Part shown: positions 17,503 through 26,705 of the stretch, piece by piece
How the letters are laid out: every line of letters begins with the position of its first letter
Numbering within the stretch: position 1 is the stretch's first letter
The notes under the pieces: model-generated
The model's input: only the letters and a program-made list of their open reading frames with translations
Told to the model about the DNA's origin: nothing
Database searches by the model: none
Program-made: the position numbers and the translations under genes
Assembly: GCF_039634365.2 (NCBI RefSeq)
Contig: NZ_CP155079.2
Span: 3,224,001 to 3,288,000, forward strand
DNA: 64,000 bases
Source: Mucilaginibacter sp. PAMB04168
GTDB lineage: Bacteria > Bacteroidota > Bacteroidia > Sphingobacteriales > Sphingobacteriaceae
Reading direction: 5' to 3'

Positions 17503-18351
17503 ATGAACATTTTAGTCACCGGTTCATCAGGCAAATTGGGTACGGTGGTGATGCAACGTTTAAAAGCTGCCGGATATAACGCAATTGGTGCCGACTTGGT
17601 TCCTGGCGTCAAGACTGACATTTTACTAAATGTAAACCTTAAAGAACAAGTACATGAGGCAACACGCCATATAGATGCTATTATCCATACCGCAGCCATT
17701 CATGGCCGACACTATGATCTGGGTTACTCCAGGGAAGCATTTATAGACACCAATATTTACGGAACGCTCAATTTGTTGAACGCTTGTACCAAGCAGGGCA
17801 TCAATAAATTTTTGTATATCAGCACAACATCAATATACGGCAACGCGATGGTTAGCCCTCACCAGGCGGTGTGGGTTGATGAATTATTGATCGAACAACC
17901 GCGCGATATTTATGACATTACCAAACAGACCGCTGAACAGTTGTGCAAAGATTTCTTTTACAGAGAGGGCGTACAAGCATCCGCATACAGGGTTGGCCGC
18001 TTTTTGCCCGAAGAAGCTAACCTGGAGGCTAATCACCGACTTTATCGCGGTCTGGACGAACGTGATAGCGCAGAAGCTTTATATTTAGCTTTACAGCATA
18101 CTTTCCAAGAATTCGAAGTCTTTAATATAGCAAGCAGTTCATCATTCTCGAAGAATGAACTGATAACGTTGAAGCATAACCCTACCGAAATAATCCTAAA
18201 ACACTACCCAGAAGCCGAAGACTTTTATAAAAAAAATGGATGGAAATTTCCGGAAAGCATTGACCGGGTGTATGTGACCGATAAGGCTAAAACTATGCTG
18301 GGTTATACCCCTAAGTATACCTTCAACTCTTTATTAAACAATGGCTCTTAA
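17503..18351 (+). CDS. NAD-dependent epimerase/dehydratase (extended SDR)
   Basis: 282 residues. The Rossmann nucleotide loop is at the N-terminus (VTGSSGKLGTVV, residues 5-16), with an acidic residue after the second strand (GADL), which favours NAD. The catalytic pair is in YDITK, and Ser/Thr lies in LYISTTSIYG. Typical substrates are nucleotide sugars, but the protein is shorter than UDP-glucose epimerases and the substrate is not readable. It is a single gene; the 192 bases before it and the 269 bases after it show no clear terminator or RNA. Confidence 0.82.
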   Translation: MNILVTGSSGKLGTVVMQRLKAAGYNAIGADLVPGVKTDILLNVNLKEQVHEATRHIDAIIHTAAIHGRHYDLGYSREAFIDTNIYGTLNLLNACTKQGINKFLYISTTSIYGNAMVSPHQAVWVDELLIEQPRDIYDITKQTAEQLCKDFFYREGVQASAYRVGRFLPEEANLEANHRLYRGLDERDSAEALYLALQHTFQEFEVFNIASSSSFSKNELITLKHNPTEIILKHYPEAEDFYKKNGWKFPESIDRVYVTDKAKTMLGYTPKYTFNSLLNNGS

Positions 18352-18620
18352 CAGGCAGGGTTGCTTGCGGATAACTGAAACAGACTGCTGCGTCATGATT
18401 CTCAGCAGACTCCTACCTATGGCAGTGCCAGTATGATCTGCGCGTAATAGCCTGTTCTGTAAAAACATGCTGAACTGGTTATCTCTTAGGCCTGCCGTAT
18501 TTCCTCAATATTTGGGTCAGCACTTTAGCTGTGCCATTAAATTTTGTACTTTCCATAAAAGGTGTTATGCTTTTCATTTATTCGCTTATTTTTGCTGCCT
18601 TACAGCAAAATTGAATTTTT

Positions 18621-19205
18621 ATGAGCGATCAAAATTTCACTATTATAGCCGAAACCATTAAAAACCGTCGTACCATTAAACCAGGTACGATGAATGGTCA
18701 GAAAATACCCAATGCTCAGGTAGCCGCCTTGTTAGAACTGGCCGATTGGGCCCCTACCCATGCTTATACTGAGCCATGGCGCTTTGTGGTATATGAAAAC
18801 CCTTTAACCTTTACTCAACAACACGCCGAATTATACAAGCAGGCTGCTGAACAGGCCGGAAACTTCAACCCCGCTACGTACACTAACCTGGCTAATCTGG
18901 GCAACAATGTATCGCACGTAGTAGTAGCTATTATGCACCGCAGCGAGTTGTCTAAAATTCCGGTTGTGGAAGAGGTTGCAGCGGCATCATGTGCCATACA
19001 AAACATTTTGTTAGCCGCAGCATCTTTAAACATTGGCTCTTTTTGGAGCACTGGAGGTGCTACTTTAAAACCTATTATGAAAGAGTACTTGGGTTTAGGT
19101 GCCGAAGACCAGGTGTTAGGTATACTGTACCTTGGTTATAGCGAAACAAAACCCGAAGGCGTACGTAAAACACCACTGGAGGAAAAAGTAAAGTGGGTGC
19201 AATAA
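18621..19205 (+). CDS. Nitroreductase-family flavoprotein
   Basis: 194 residues with the family's ordered motifs: IKNRRTIKPG at the N-terminus (FMN phosphate-binding Arg pair), LELADWAPTHAYTEPWRFVV, an ASCAIQNILLAAASLNIGSFWSTGG core and C-terminal LYLGYSE. These proteins bind FMN and use NAD(P)H to reduce nitro groups, quinones or similar compounds. It is closest by eye to the YdjA-like single-domain group. A TATTTTTG -7-like element lies at 18587-18594. The natural substrate is unknown. Confidence 0.87.
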   Translation: MSDQNFTIIAETIKNRRTIKPGTMNGQKIPNAQVAALLELADWAPTHAYTEPWRFVVYENPLTFTQQHAELYKQAAEQAGNFNPATYTNLANLGNNVSHVVVAIMHRSELSKIPVVEEVAAASCAIQNILLAAASLNIGSFWSTGGATLKPIMKEYLGLGAEDQVLGILYLGYSETKPEGVRKTPLEEKVKWVQ

Positions 19206-19285
19206 GCACTCATTTTTAAACATTTTGCTTAACCGCCGGTTAATATAAATGAAAATACGATGACGTATTAAGGCTGCGTTTCGAT

Positions 19286-19293
19286 TATATTTG
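19286..19293 (+). promoter_or_regulatory. Candidate -7 element upstream of the YkuD_2 gene
   Basis: TATATTTG matches TAnnTTTG exactly and is 60 bases before the ATG at 19354. No convincing TTTG -33 element was found at the usual distance. Confidence 0.35.
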
Positions 19294-19353
19294 TAATACA
19301 TCACAAACAATTATAACCTCCAACTTAAGCCTGTTGACTTTTTAAGCACTACC

Positions 19354-20178
19354 ATGATTAAAACTATCAACGGACATATGAAAAGAAGATTTTGGTTAGC
19401 CATCACTTTGCTTGTTATTTTAACCAGCGCTATTTTGAGCTCGCGTTCGGCTACAGTAAAAAAAGCAGTTGTATTAACTAAAAAAGAAGCCAAAGCAAAC
19501 GCTGTAACCAGTGCTTATGCAGGCTACGTATCTGACATTTATCAATCTGCAGGTTTAAAAACCACAGGGTTAGATTACCCTGTTTTTCAAAAGGCGGTTA
19601 CCGGATACTATAATTTAAAGCAAAACCGTAAGCTGGCAACATCAAGCAGCGTGGTTGCCATTGTTGATTTCAATAAGGCAAGCACTCAGAAACGAATGTG
19701 GATAGTTGATTTGGTTAAAAAACAACTGTTGCTAAACACATGGGTAGCTCACGGACAAGGTAGCGGCGGAGATATGCCCACTCAGTTTTCGGATCGTAAT
19801 GAATCGCACCAGAGCAGTTTGGGCTTTTATGTAACCGACGACGTATATTACGGTAAACATGGCCGTTCGTTACGCCTGGATGGCATGGATTCCGGATTTA
19901 ACTCACATGCCCGCTCCCGCGCTGTTGTATTACATGCTGCCGATTATGTTTGCGAGAACACCATTAAACAATTAGGCCGTTTAGGCCGCAGCTTTGGTTG
20001 CCCTGCAGTATCGCCTGAGGTATCAAATAAAATTATTGATTTAATAAAAGGCAAAAACATGCTTTACGTAAACGCCGATGTAAACGGCTACACATCCAAA
20101 TACCTGAACGAAAATTTTGTGGCTGATTTTGCCAACCCTGCCGATAGCTCGATGGCCATTACCAAAGCAGGTTTATAA
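19354..20178 (+). CDS. Murein L,D-transpeptidase-like protein (YkuD_2)
   Basis: 274 residues with a signal anchor or signal peptide (residues about 9-33; an internal ATG at 19378, before KRRFW, is an alternative start). The catalytic YkuD_2-type motif is in GRSFGCPAV, with the nucleophile Cys and, upstream, a SRAVVLHAADY segment giving the His. VAIVDFNKAS and MWIVDLVKKQLL form the preceding beta strands. It probably acts on peptidoglycan stem peptides in the periplasm, but this branch is poorly characterised. It is a single gene with a strong terminator after it. Confidence 0.82.
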   Translation: MIKTINGHMKRRFWLAITLLVILTSAILSSRSATVKKAVVLTKKEAKANAVTSAYAGYVSDIYQSAGLKTTGLDYPVFQKAVTGYYNLKQNRKLATSSSVVAIVDFNKASTQKRMWIVDLVKKQLLLNTWVAHGQGSGGDMPTQFSDRNESHQSSLGFYVTDDVYYGKHGRSLRLDGMDSGFNSHARSRAVVLHAADYVCENTIKQLGRLGRSFGCPAVSPEVSNKIIDLIKGKNMLYVNADVNGYTSKYLNENFVADFANPADSSMAITKAGL

Positions 20179-20191
20179 GAAAATAATTAAC

Positions 20192-20230
20192 AAAAAAAGG
20201 CGCTCATGAAAATCATGAGCGCCTTTTTTT
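20192..20230 (+). terminator. Strong rho-independent terminator
   Basis: Perfect 18-bp stem (20192-20209 with 20213-20230), three-base loop, and the right arm ends in eight T. It ends the YkuD_2 gene. The remaining gap up to 20529 holds no other feature I can support apart from the pyrC promoter-like bases at 20518-20525. Confidence 0.88.
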
Positions 20231-20529
20231 TGTTAGTGTGTTCGCCCAATCTTCGCTACTCACCATAAAACCAGTTACAAGAGGGGCGTTCGCAAGTTCT
20301 ATCTTAAATCTCTTGAATGAGATTCCGAAAAATTAACTTTCAGTAAGTAAGCCACTTAACAACATTCACCTTACTAACAAAAAGCTAAATAACTTTTTAC
20401 AATACTGACTGTGGGAATGTTTTACAACAGCCGCGCACCAGATGAAAGAGGGGTTTGATTATTAGGACCTCAGGATTCTGCTTCAGCACTCACTCACTAC
20501 ATGTGCGCATTTGTTGTTACCTTTACGCC

Positions 20530-21864
20530 ATGTCTTCCATCCTTATTAAATCTGCAACTATAGTAAACGAAAACCGGCAAACTGTTGCCGATGTGCTGGT
20601 TAAAGACGGCCATATTGAACGCATTGATGCTACCATCAATACTGCGGCTACCCAAGAGATTAACGCCGAAGGGCTCTACCTCCTACCCGGCTGTATTGAT
20701 GACCAGGTGCACTTCCGCGAACCGGGGTTGACCGCTAAAGGCAATATTTATACCGAATCGCGAGCTGCGGTGGCAGGTGGCATTACTTCCTTTATGGAAA
20801 TGCCCAACACTGTGCCCAACACCATAACACAGCAACTATTGCAAGATAAATATGATATAGCAGCCCAAAAATCATTGGCCAATTACTCGTTCTATATGGG
20901 CGCCTCTAACGATAACCTGGACGAGGTGTTGCAGACCGATGTATTGAATGTATGTGGTGTTAAAGTTTTTATGGGTTCATCAACCGGTAATATGCTGGTG
21001 GATAATCCTAAAACACTCGAGAACCTGTTTTCACAATCGCCCATGTTAATTGCTGCACATTGCGAAGACGAACAGACCATTAAAGACAACCTGGCGCATT
21101 TCAAACAGTTAATGGGCGAGAACATCACCATTGAATATCATCCCAAGATACGCAGCGCTGAGGCTTGCTACTTGTCATCATCTATGGCCATAGAGCTGGC
21201 TAAAAAGCATGGTGCACGATTACATATCCTACATATTTCCACAGCTAAGGAAACTGAGCTGTTTGACAATACAATACCGCTTAAAGACAAGAAGATAACC
21301 GCTGAGGCCTGTGTACACCACCTTTGGTTTAGTGACGGGGACTATGCCACGAAAGGCAACCTTATTAAGTGGAACCCAGCCGTTAAAACCGCGCAGGATC
21401 GTGATGCCATATTACAAGCCGTACTGGATGGCCGTATAGATGTAATAGCAACCGACCATGCACCGCACACCGCCGATGAAAAAGCACAACCTTACCTGCA
21501 AGCCCCTTCGGGTGGCCCGCTGGTGCAGCACGCGTTACCGGCCCTGTTGGCCATGTATAAACAAGGCAAAATCACTTTAGAGCAAGTAGCCGAGAAAACA
21601 GCCCACAATGTGGCTACCTTGTTCCAGATTGAAAAGCGCGGGTTCATCCGTGAAGGCTATTGGGCCGACCTTGTCTTGGTTGATTTGAACAAGCCATGGC
21701 AGGTTGCCAAACAAAACATCCTATACAAATGCGGTTGGAGCCCATTTGAAGGAACAACGTTTCCAGCCTCTATCAGGCATACGTTGGTATCGGGCCATTT
21801 GGCTTATACCGACGGTAATTTTAACGAGACATTACCTGGCCAAAGGTTAACATTTATACGTTAA
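20530..21864 (+). CDS. pyrC: Dihydroorotase
   Basis: 444 residues from the ATG at 20530; an upstream in-frame start would add a 25-residue tail rich in Cys and His that does not fit the family. It is an amidohydrolase with the metal motif DDQVHFREPG, FMEMPNTVPN, AHCEDE, LHILHIST and ATDHAPH, the class I dihydroorotase set. It closes carbamoyl-aspartate to dihydroorotate in pyrimidine synthesis. The start follows a TACCTTTA element (20518-20525; consensus TAnnTTTG) by 4 bases. The asparaginase gene follows after 36 bases and may be cotranscribed. Confidence 0.92.
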   Translation: MSSILIKSATIVNENRQTVADVLVKDGHIERIDATINTAATQEINAEGLYLLPGCIDDQVHFREPGLTAKGNIYTESRAAVAGGITSFMEMPNTVPNTITQQLLQDKYDIAAQKSLANYSFYMGASNDNLDEVLQTDVLNVCGVKVFMGSSTGNMLVDNPKTLENLFSQSPMLIAAHCEDEQTIKDNLAHFKQLMGENITIEYHPKIRSAEACYLSSSMAIELAKKHGARLHILHISTAKETELFDNTIPLKDKKITAEACVHHLWFSDGDYATKGNLIKWNPAVKTAQDRDAILQAVLDGRIDVIATDHAPHTADEKAQPYLQAPSGGPLVQHALPALLAMYKQGKITLEQVAEKTAHNVATLFQIEKRGFIREGYWADLVLVDLNKPWQVAKQNILYKCGWSPFEGTTFPASIRHTLVSGHLAYTDGNFNETLPGQRLTFIR

Positions 21865-21900
21865 TTGCTATATTAACCACTTTCAACTACTTCAGCCCCT

Positions 21901-22908
21901 ATGTATAACCGCCGTAAGTTTGTGAAGCTCTCCGCCACAGGAGCATCTTTGTCATTGTTAGATAAAATTGCTGCGGCAAAACCCTTAGCCCCACCGCAAG
22001 CCGCCGGCTATCCCATTGTTATCTCTACCTGGGGCTTTGGCGTTGATGCAAATAAGGAGGCCTGGAAAACACTTTCTAAAGGCGGTCGGGCATTGGATGC
22101 TGTAGAGGCCGGTGTTAAGATACCGGAAGCCGACTTAACTAACCACACCGTTGGTCGATCGGGTTATCCCGACCGTGACGGCCATGTTACGCTGGACGCC
22201 TGCATTATGGACGAAAACGGCAACTGCGGCGCCGTGGCAGCCATGGAATACATTGCGCACCCCATTACAATAGCACGATTGGTAATGGAAAAAACTCCGC
22301 ACGTATTTCTGGTTGGCGAAGGTGCCACCCAGTTTGCGGTTGAACAAGGCTTTAAAAAAGAAAAATTATTGCTGCCTGAATCGGAAAGAGCCTGGAAACA
22401 GTGGCTCAAAAAAGCCGAGTACAAACCTATTATCAATATCGAAAATAGCAAAGGCTTACCCGGTAATCAGTATAACCACGATACCATAGGCATGCTGGCA
22501 ATTGATGCCAAAGGGAACATCTCAGGCGCGTGCACTACTAGCGGTATGGCTTTCAAAATGCATGGCCGTGTGGGCGACAGCCCCATCATTGGCGCTGGCT
22601 TATACGTAGATAATGAAGTGGGTGGCGCAACCTCCACCGGCGTTGGTGAAGAAGTAATTCGTAACGTAGGCAGCTTTTTGGTAGTCGAACTTATGCGCCA
22701 GGGCTACTCGCCCGAAGCTGCCTGTAAAGAGGCCGTACAGCGCATTATTAAAAAGAAACCCGACACAGCTAAACAAATACAGGTTGGGTTCTTGGCAATT
22801 AATAAAAAAGGCGAGTATGGCGCCTATGCCATTCAAAAGGGTTTTTCTTTTGCAGTTTGCGATAAAGAAAAACAAGATCTTTTAATTGACGGGAAAAGCT
22901 TTTACTAA
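21901..22908 (+). CDS. N4-(beta-N-acetylglucosaminyl)-L-asparaginase (Ntn hydrolase)
   Basis: 335 residues with a Tat-like N-terminus (NRRKFVKLSATGASLSLL). It contains the family's AVEAGV, GYPDRDGHVTLDACIMDENG region (near residues 80-100) and the autoprocessing site HDTIGMLA; cleavage before that Thr makes the N-terminal nucleophile. GRVGDSPIIGAGLYVD forms the substrate pocket. It hydrolyses the GlcNAc-Asn link of glycoasparagine or a related amide, in the periplasm. The SusC/D-type glycan genes often found with it are not in this window. Confidence 0.9.
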   Translation: MYNRRKFVKLSATGASLSLLDKIAAAKPLAPPQAAGYPIVISTWGFGVDANKEAWKTLSKGGRALDAVEAGVKIPEADLTNHTVGRSGYPDRDGHVTLDACIMDENGNCGAVAAMEYIAHPITIARLVMEKTPHVFLVGEGATQFAVEQGFKKEKLLLPESERAWKQWLKKAEYKPIINIENSKGLPGNQYNHDTIGMLAIDAKGNISGACTTSGMAFKMHGRVGDSPIIGAGLYVDNEVGGATSTGVGEEVIRNVGSFLVVELMRQGYSPEAACKEAVQRIIKKKPDTAKQIQVGFLAINKKGEYGAYAIQKGFSFAVCDKEKQDLLIDGKSFY

Positions 22909-23006
22909 ATGGCATGCTTTCTATTTTAATTATGTTGAGGATTCAATAAAATATTTCGACAACCTATTTGACTTAGCTTACCGTAAACACGATACTTACT
23001 TATATC

Positions 23007-23774
23007 ATGACTATATCGCTCGAAGTTTGCGCCAACTCTGTACAATCGGCAATTGCAGCACAAGAGGGTGGTGCCAAACGCATAGAATTGTGCGATAACC
23101 TGCACGAAGGCGGCACTACTCCTTCTTACGGACACATTAAAATTACTCGTCAACTTCTTCAAATTCCAATTCATGTGCTGCTGCGTCCGCGGGCGGGCGA
23201 TTTTTTATATACCAGGCACGAGTTCGAAATTATAAAAGCAGATCTGGAATTTTGCGGGCAAAATGGCTGTGATGCGGTAGTAATTGGAATTTTGAACGCC
23301 GACGGCACCGTTGACAAACCCCGATGCGCCGAGCTGGTGCAAATGGCGAAAAAAGCAGGTATGCGCACTACTTTTCATCGTGCTATTGACTTATGCGCCG
23401 ATGTTTTTGCTGCTATGGAAGACATTATTGAGTTAGGGTTCGACTACATTTTAACATCAGGCGGTAAAACCAGTGCTATGGAAGGCGCCAGCAAAATAGC
23501 TCAGCTTATTCAACGGGCAAATGGCCGTATAGACATCATTCCAGGTGGTGGCGTGAGTGAGTACAACGCAGCAGACCTGGTTCATTTTACCGGCGCTTCC
23601 GAAATACATTCCTCAGCCCGTGTACGCCGTGATAGCGCTATGGTTTACCGTAACACTCAAATCATTATGGGAACGTCTGCCAGTGAGTATGGTATAGACG
23701 AAACTGATGCGGATCGTGTACGTAACATCATACAAAAAGCCAATGAAGCCTGCCTCGGCTCAAAAGATACTTAA
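23007..23774 (+). CDS. cutC: CutC-family protein
   Basis: 255 residues with a TIM-barrel fold and the family's opening SLEVCANSVQSAIAAQEGGA, the RIELCDNL and HVLLRPRAGDF motifs, TFHRAID and ILTSGGKTSA. The name comes from copper tolerance in E. coli; the biochemical role is unsettled and may be sugar-related. Its last 15 bases overlap the end of the convergent protease/barrel gene. No copper exporter is near. Confidence 0.92.
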   Translation: MTISLEVCANSVQSAIAAQEGGAKRIELCDNLHEGGTTPSYGHIKITRQLLQIPIHVLLRPRAGDFLYTRHEFEIIKADLEFCGQNGCDAVVIGILNADGTVDKPRCAELVQMAKKAGMRTTFHRAIDLCADVFAAMEDIIELGFDYILTSGGKTSAMEGASKIAQLIQRANGRIDIIPGGGVSEYNAADLVHFTGASEIHSSARVRRDSAMVYRNTQIIMGTSASEYGIDETDADRVRNIIQKANEACLGSKDT

Positions 23775-26594
23775 CGGCAATATCAGTGTGAAGCGATTGC
23801 GCCCCCTACCACCAAAAATATCGTTATCAAGCAAATAGGTATACCGTAAACCAAAAGTTATGGAGCTTTCATTAAACCATTGTGTATCAAAATAAAGCTC
23901 TGCCCCTGCCGACCTAAAATCAGCCTTAAACGCAGCGCCGCTCCGGTAAAAATCCTTACCATGTGTATAATCATAAAACAAGTTCCCTCTTAAACGCATA
24001 AGGTAAACCAGGTTGGCAACACCGGCATCTGGATAAGCTATCGGGAAATGATAGTTTACCCCAGCTTTGTATAACCTGTATAGGTTGTCGGAAGTGTACC
24101 CTCTGGAAAAAGGCAGCTGGTTCGAAAAAATGCTATAGTTGCGGTCGCGCCGCTGGTGGGCCACGTTAAAAACGAGGCTGTGTGTTTTGACCAAGCCCGG
24201 AAAGTAAAAGGTGCCCGATGCCAGCAACTGATGCGCACCTAAATTGTTGATGGTATTACGGTAAGTTAGCGTTAGGCTTTGAGCCAACTGCGGATTTATA
24301 AGCTGGTACGGCTTAGCAACCTGATTGCTGATGGTTATAGAGTTATTTAAATAAGTATTGTTCGGCAAAGCATTTTTAAACGCAACCTGCTTAACGTCAT
24401 TAATACTGTAGTTAATACTGCTGGTATAGGTAAACCGCGTAGTATTACGTCCGCCAGCAAAACTTAGAGGTATTTGCAAACCAGCTTGCAAATTGGTCTC
24501 GTTCCAGTTCACTTCTACAGCATTCCGATTTTGATCGAAGCCAAAGTCCCGCCTATCGAGTGTGTAATTTACACTGCCAAACAGGTAAGGGAACAGCGCG
24601 CCATAAATTGTGTTGAAACCGAACTGCTTATAACCCTCGTTTCGGTTATAATTGAACGATAGTTCACTTTGAAAAGTGTTTAGGATGTTTTCTCCCAATA
24701 AGGAGAACGAATACTCCGGGTCGTCCAAGTACGGCACCAGGCTGTGAAAGTTAAAAGGCCGCGTAAACTTTGGATACTTTTTGGCGGGCAATACCTGCGT
24801 ATGGATTGACGCCAGCAAATTAGTGCTTGAATCCTGTTTCAACGAAGCCACCTGAAAATCCGGTAAGGGCGGCAAAGCATCAACCGGGTTAAATGCCAAA
24901 TTCTTTTTGTCTGCCTGATGTAACTGGTAGCCAAATGCACTGAAACTAATCCAAGCCAGCTTTTTGTTTCCTACAGCAGGCTGGTAATTACCAATGTAGT
25001 TCATCAAAGAGTCACCTTGCATCTCATACAGTTTGCGGTTGTTTATAGTTAGCGCAAACAGCTTATCGTTGATACCTGATGTAGCCGAAAAATAAACGGT
25101 GTCGCCTCTAACAACCGGGAAAGCTTTCGGTGCCATATCAGCAGTTGTAAGCTCATCAACCTTACCTGAGCTAATATTAACCAGGGCAATTGATGTCTTT
25201 CCATCTTGCCTTCGTACGGCCGATATGATTTGGTCATTGTTGTAAAACTTAGGATACGTATATAAGAGGTTTGCCGGATTAGGTACTGCTGTAATGAGCT
25301 TGCCATTATTGGCGTTTAGGATATGTAAGCTATACCTACCCGATGCTGGTACATCGACAGCTACAATGCGGCTATTATCGGCATTAAAGGCTGGTGCAAA
25401 ATATTTTGTTTTGGCAGTGAGTTGCCGTTGTGAGCCTGTTTTTACATCGATAACTTTCAGTTCATTATATTCCCGGTAACTCCAGCGTGCATCCGGCCGG
25501 CGGGAGGCATATACAATCTGTCCGTTATTGTAATGGAAATAACTGTCAACGGTAAAGTCACTCAGGCGGATTATACGCTCATTGTCACCTTTGCGCATCA
25601 CAAACGCTGGCCGTTGCGTATAGGATGATCTCCGGTAAATTACAGTGTTATCATTTGCAAAAGCCGGAAACTCCTGGTTACCTATAAAGTGCTGACTGTT
25701 TTTATACTGCTGCGCACCTTTTTGCAACCCGGGTGTAAGCAACTGCGATTTAAAATGATTTAAAGCTGCCGTACGAAAAGCAATATACTCCTGACCGGTA
25801 TGCTTTTTAAGCGCGTTTTGAAAAGGATAAATTAACGACTTGTAAGCAGCGGCGTCATGATTAACTTTCCGCCATATATCACTACCATAACTGTCCCGCC
25901 CGTACGAGATAAGCATGTAGCCCAGCGGGTACCAATCGGGTACATAGTCACGATAAGAACCATTGCGCAGCTTCATCCAGCTATAGTTCTTGCCTGCAGC
26001 CCACAAGCTTCGGTAGCCGTTAAAAAAATAAGGTAAACGCCCGCGCCCCTGCGTAGTTAAAAGAGTTTCGTTATATACGGCATCTCCCTCGGCAAACCAG
26101 TTAGGCACAGCAAGGCCATAAGCGAGCACCTGTCCGCCTTCGCCAAAAAGAGTATGCAGTAAGCGGGTAAGTCCAACATCGGAGTTATTATATTGCTGTA
26201 CGTGCCTAAACTCATGCAAGGTGAGCTGATCTACCGGCAGTATGGTGCCTAAGCCAAAACTGTTTTGCGCCGGCGTCAAATAAAACTCACTCCTAAACGG
26301 CGCCAGGCCCACATAGCCATTGGTATTTATAAGCTGGTTTTGTAATACTATATTAATTTGCCTTTGCTTAAAGCCAATAGTTGGCTTTATAGCGTTATTG
26401 GCCTGCTGTATGATACTGTTTACCCGCTGCCCGGCCGAATCCATTCCCACAGGATAGATAACCCGCGCGGCAGGCGTGTTAATCTCTTTCCATTTTACAG
26501 ATGGCGGATTACCACCAAACTGCTGCGCTTTCACAGCACCGGTAAATAACAATAGGCTTGTGGTTAGCACGCCCCAAAAAGTAGGCTTAAACAT
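23760..26594 (-). CDS. HExxH metalloprotease-like protein with beta-propeller and C-terminal barrel
   Basis: 944 residues from the ATG at 26594 (an in-frame start at 26645 is possible), with a signal peptide ending near VKAQ. Residues about 90-180 carry LTLHEFRHVQQY (HEFRH is HExxH; His127, Glu128, His131) and 38 residues on FAEGDAVYNE, a gluzincin-type third ligand Glu169. A TolB/WD40-like propeller follows (about 270-560; repeated F..D/N..I/V..Y strands). The last 350 residues alternate like an outer-membrane barrel and end in LPLSIF, the terminal Phe expected of BAM substrates. This looks like a surface or periplasmic protease with its own anchor. Catalytic activity is inferred. Confidence 0.75.
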   Translation of the reverse strand: MFKPTFWGVLTTSLLLFTGAVKAQQFGGNPPSVKWKEINTPAARVIYPVGMDSAGQRVNSIIQQANNAIKPTIGFKQRQINIVLQNQLINTNGYVGLAPFRSEFYLTPAQNSFGLGTILPVDQLTLHEFRHVQQYNNSDVGLTRLLHTLFGEGGQVLAYGLAVPNWFAEGDAVYNETLLTTQGRGRLPYFFNGYRSLWAAGKNYSWMKLRNGSYRDYVPDWYPLGYMLISYGRDSYGSDIWRKVNHDAAAYKSLIYPFQNALKKHTGQEYIAFRTAALNHFKSQLLTPGLQKGAQQYKNSQHFIGNQEFPAFANDNTVIYRRSSYTQRPAFVMRKGDNERIIRLSDFTVDSYFHYNNGQIVYASRRPDARWSYREYNELKVIDVKTGSQRQLTAKTKYFAPAFNADNSRIVAVDVPASGRYSLHILNANNGKLITAVPNPANLLYTYPKFYNNDQIISAVRRQDGKTSIALVNISSGKVDELTTADMAPKAFPVVRGDTVYFSATSGINDKLFALTINNRKLYEMQGDSLMNYIGNYQPAVGNKKLAWISFSAFGYQLHQADKKNLAFNPVDALPPLPDFQVASLKQDSSTNLLASIHTQVLPAKKYPKFTRPFNFHSLVPYLDDPEYSFSLLGENILNTFQSELSFNYNRNEGYKQFGFNTIYGALFPYLFGSVNYTLDRRDFGFDQNRNAVEVNWNETNLQAGLQIPLSFAGGRNTTRFTYTSSINYSINDVKQVAFKNALPNNTYLNNSITISNQVAKPYQLINPQLAQSLTLTYRNTINNLGAHQLLASGTFYFPGLVKTHSLVFNVAHQRRDRNYSIFSNQLPFSRGYTSDNLYRLYKAGVNYHFPIAYPDAGVANLVYLMRLRGNLFYDYTHGKDFYRSGAAFKADFRSAGAELYFDTQWFNESSITFGLRYTYLLDNDIFGGRGRNRFTLILPLSIF

Positions 26595-26705
26595 TGTGCT
26601 GAAAATATACAGAAAATATTGGTTAAGCAATGCAAAGCAATTCACATAAGCATGACATGGGTTAAGCTAAAACTACCTACATTTGCCGCTTGTTAAGCAA
26701 GTACT

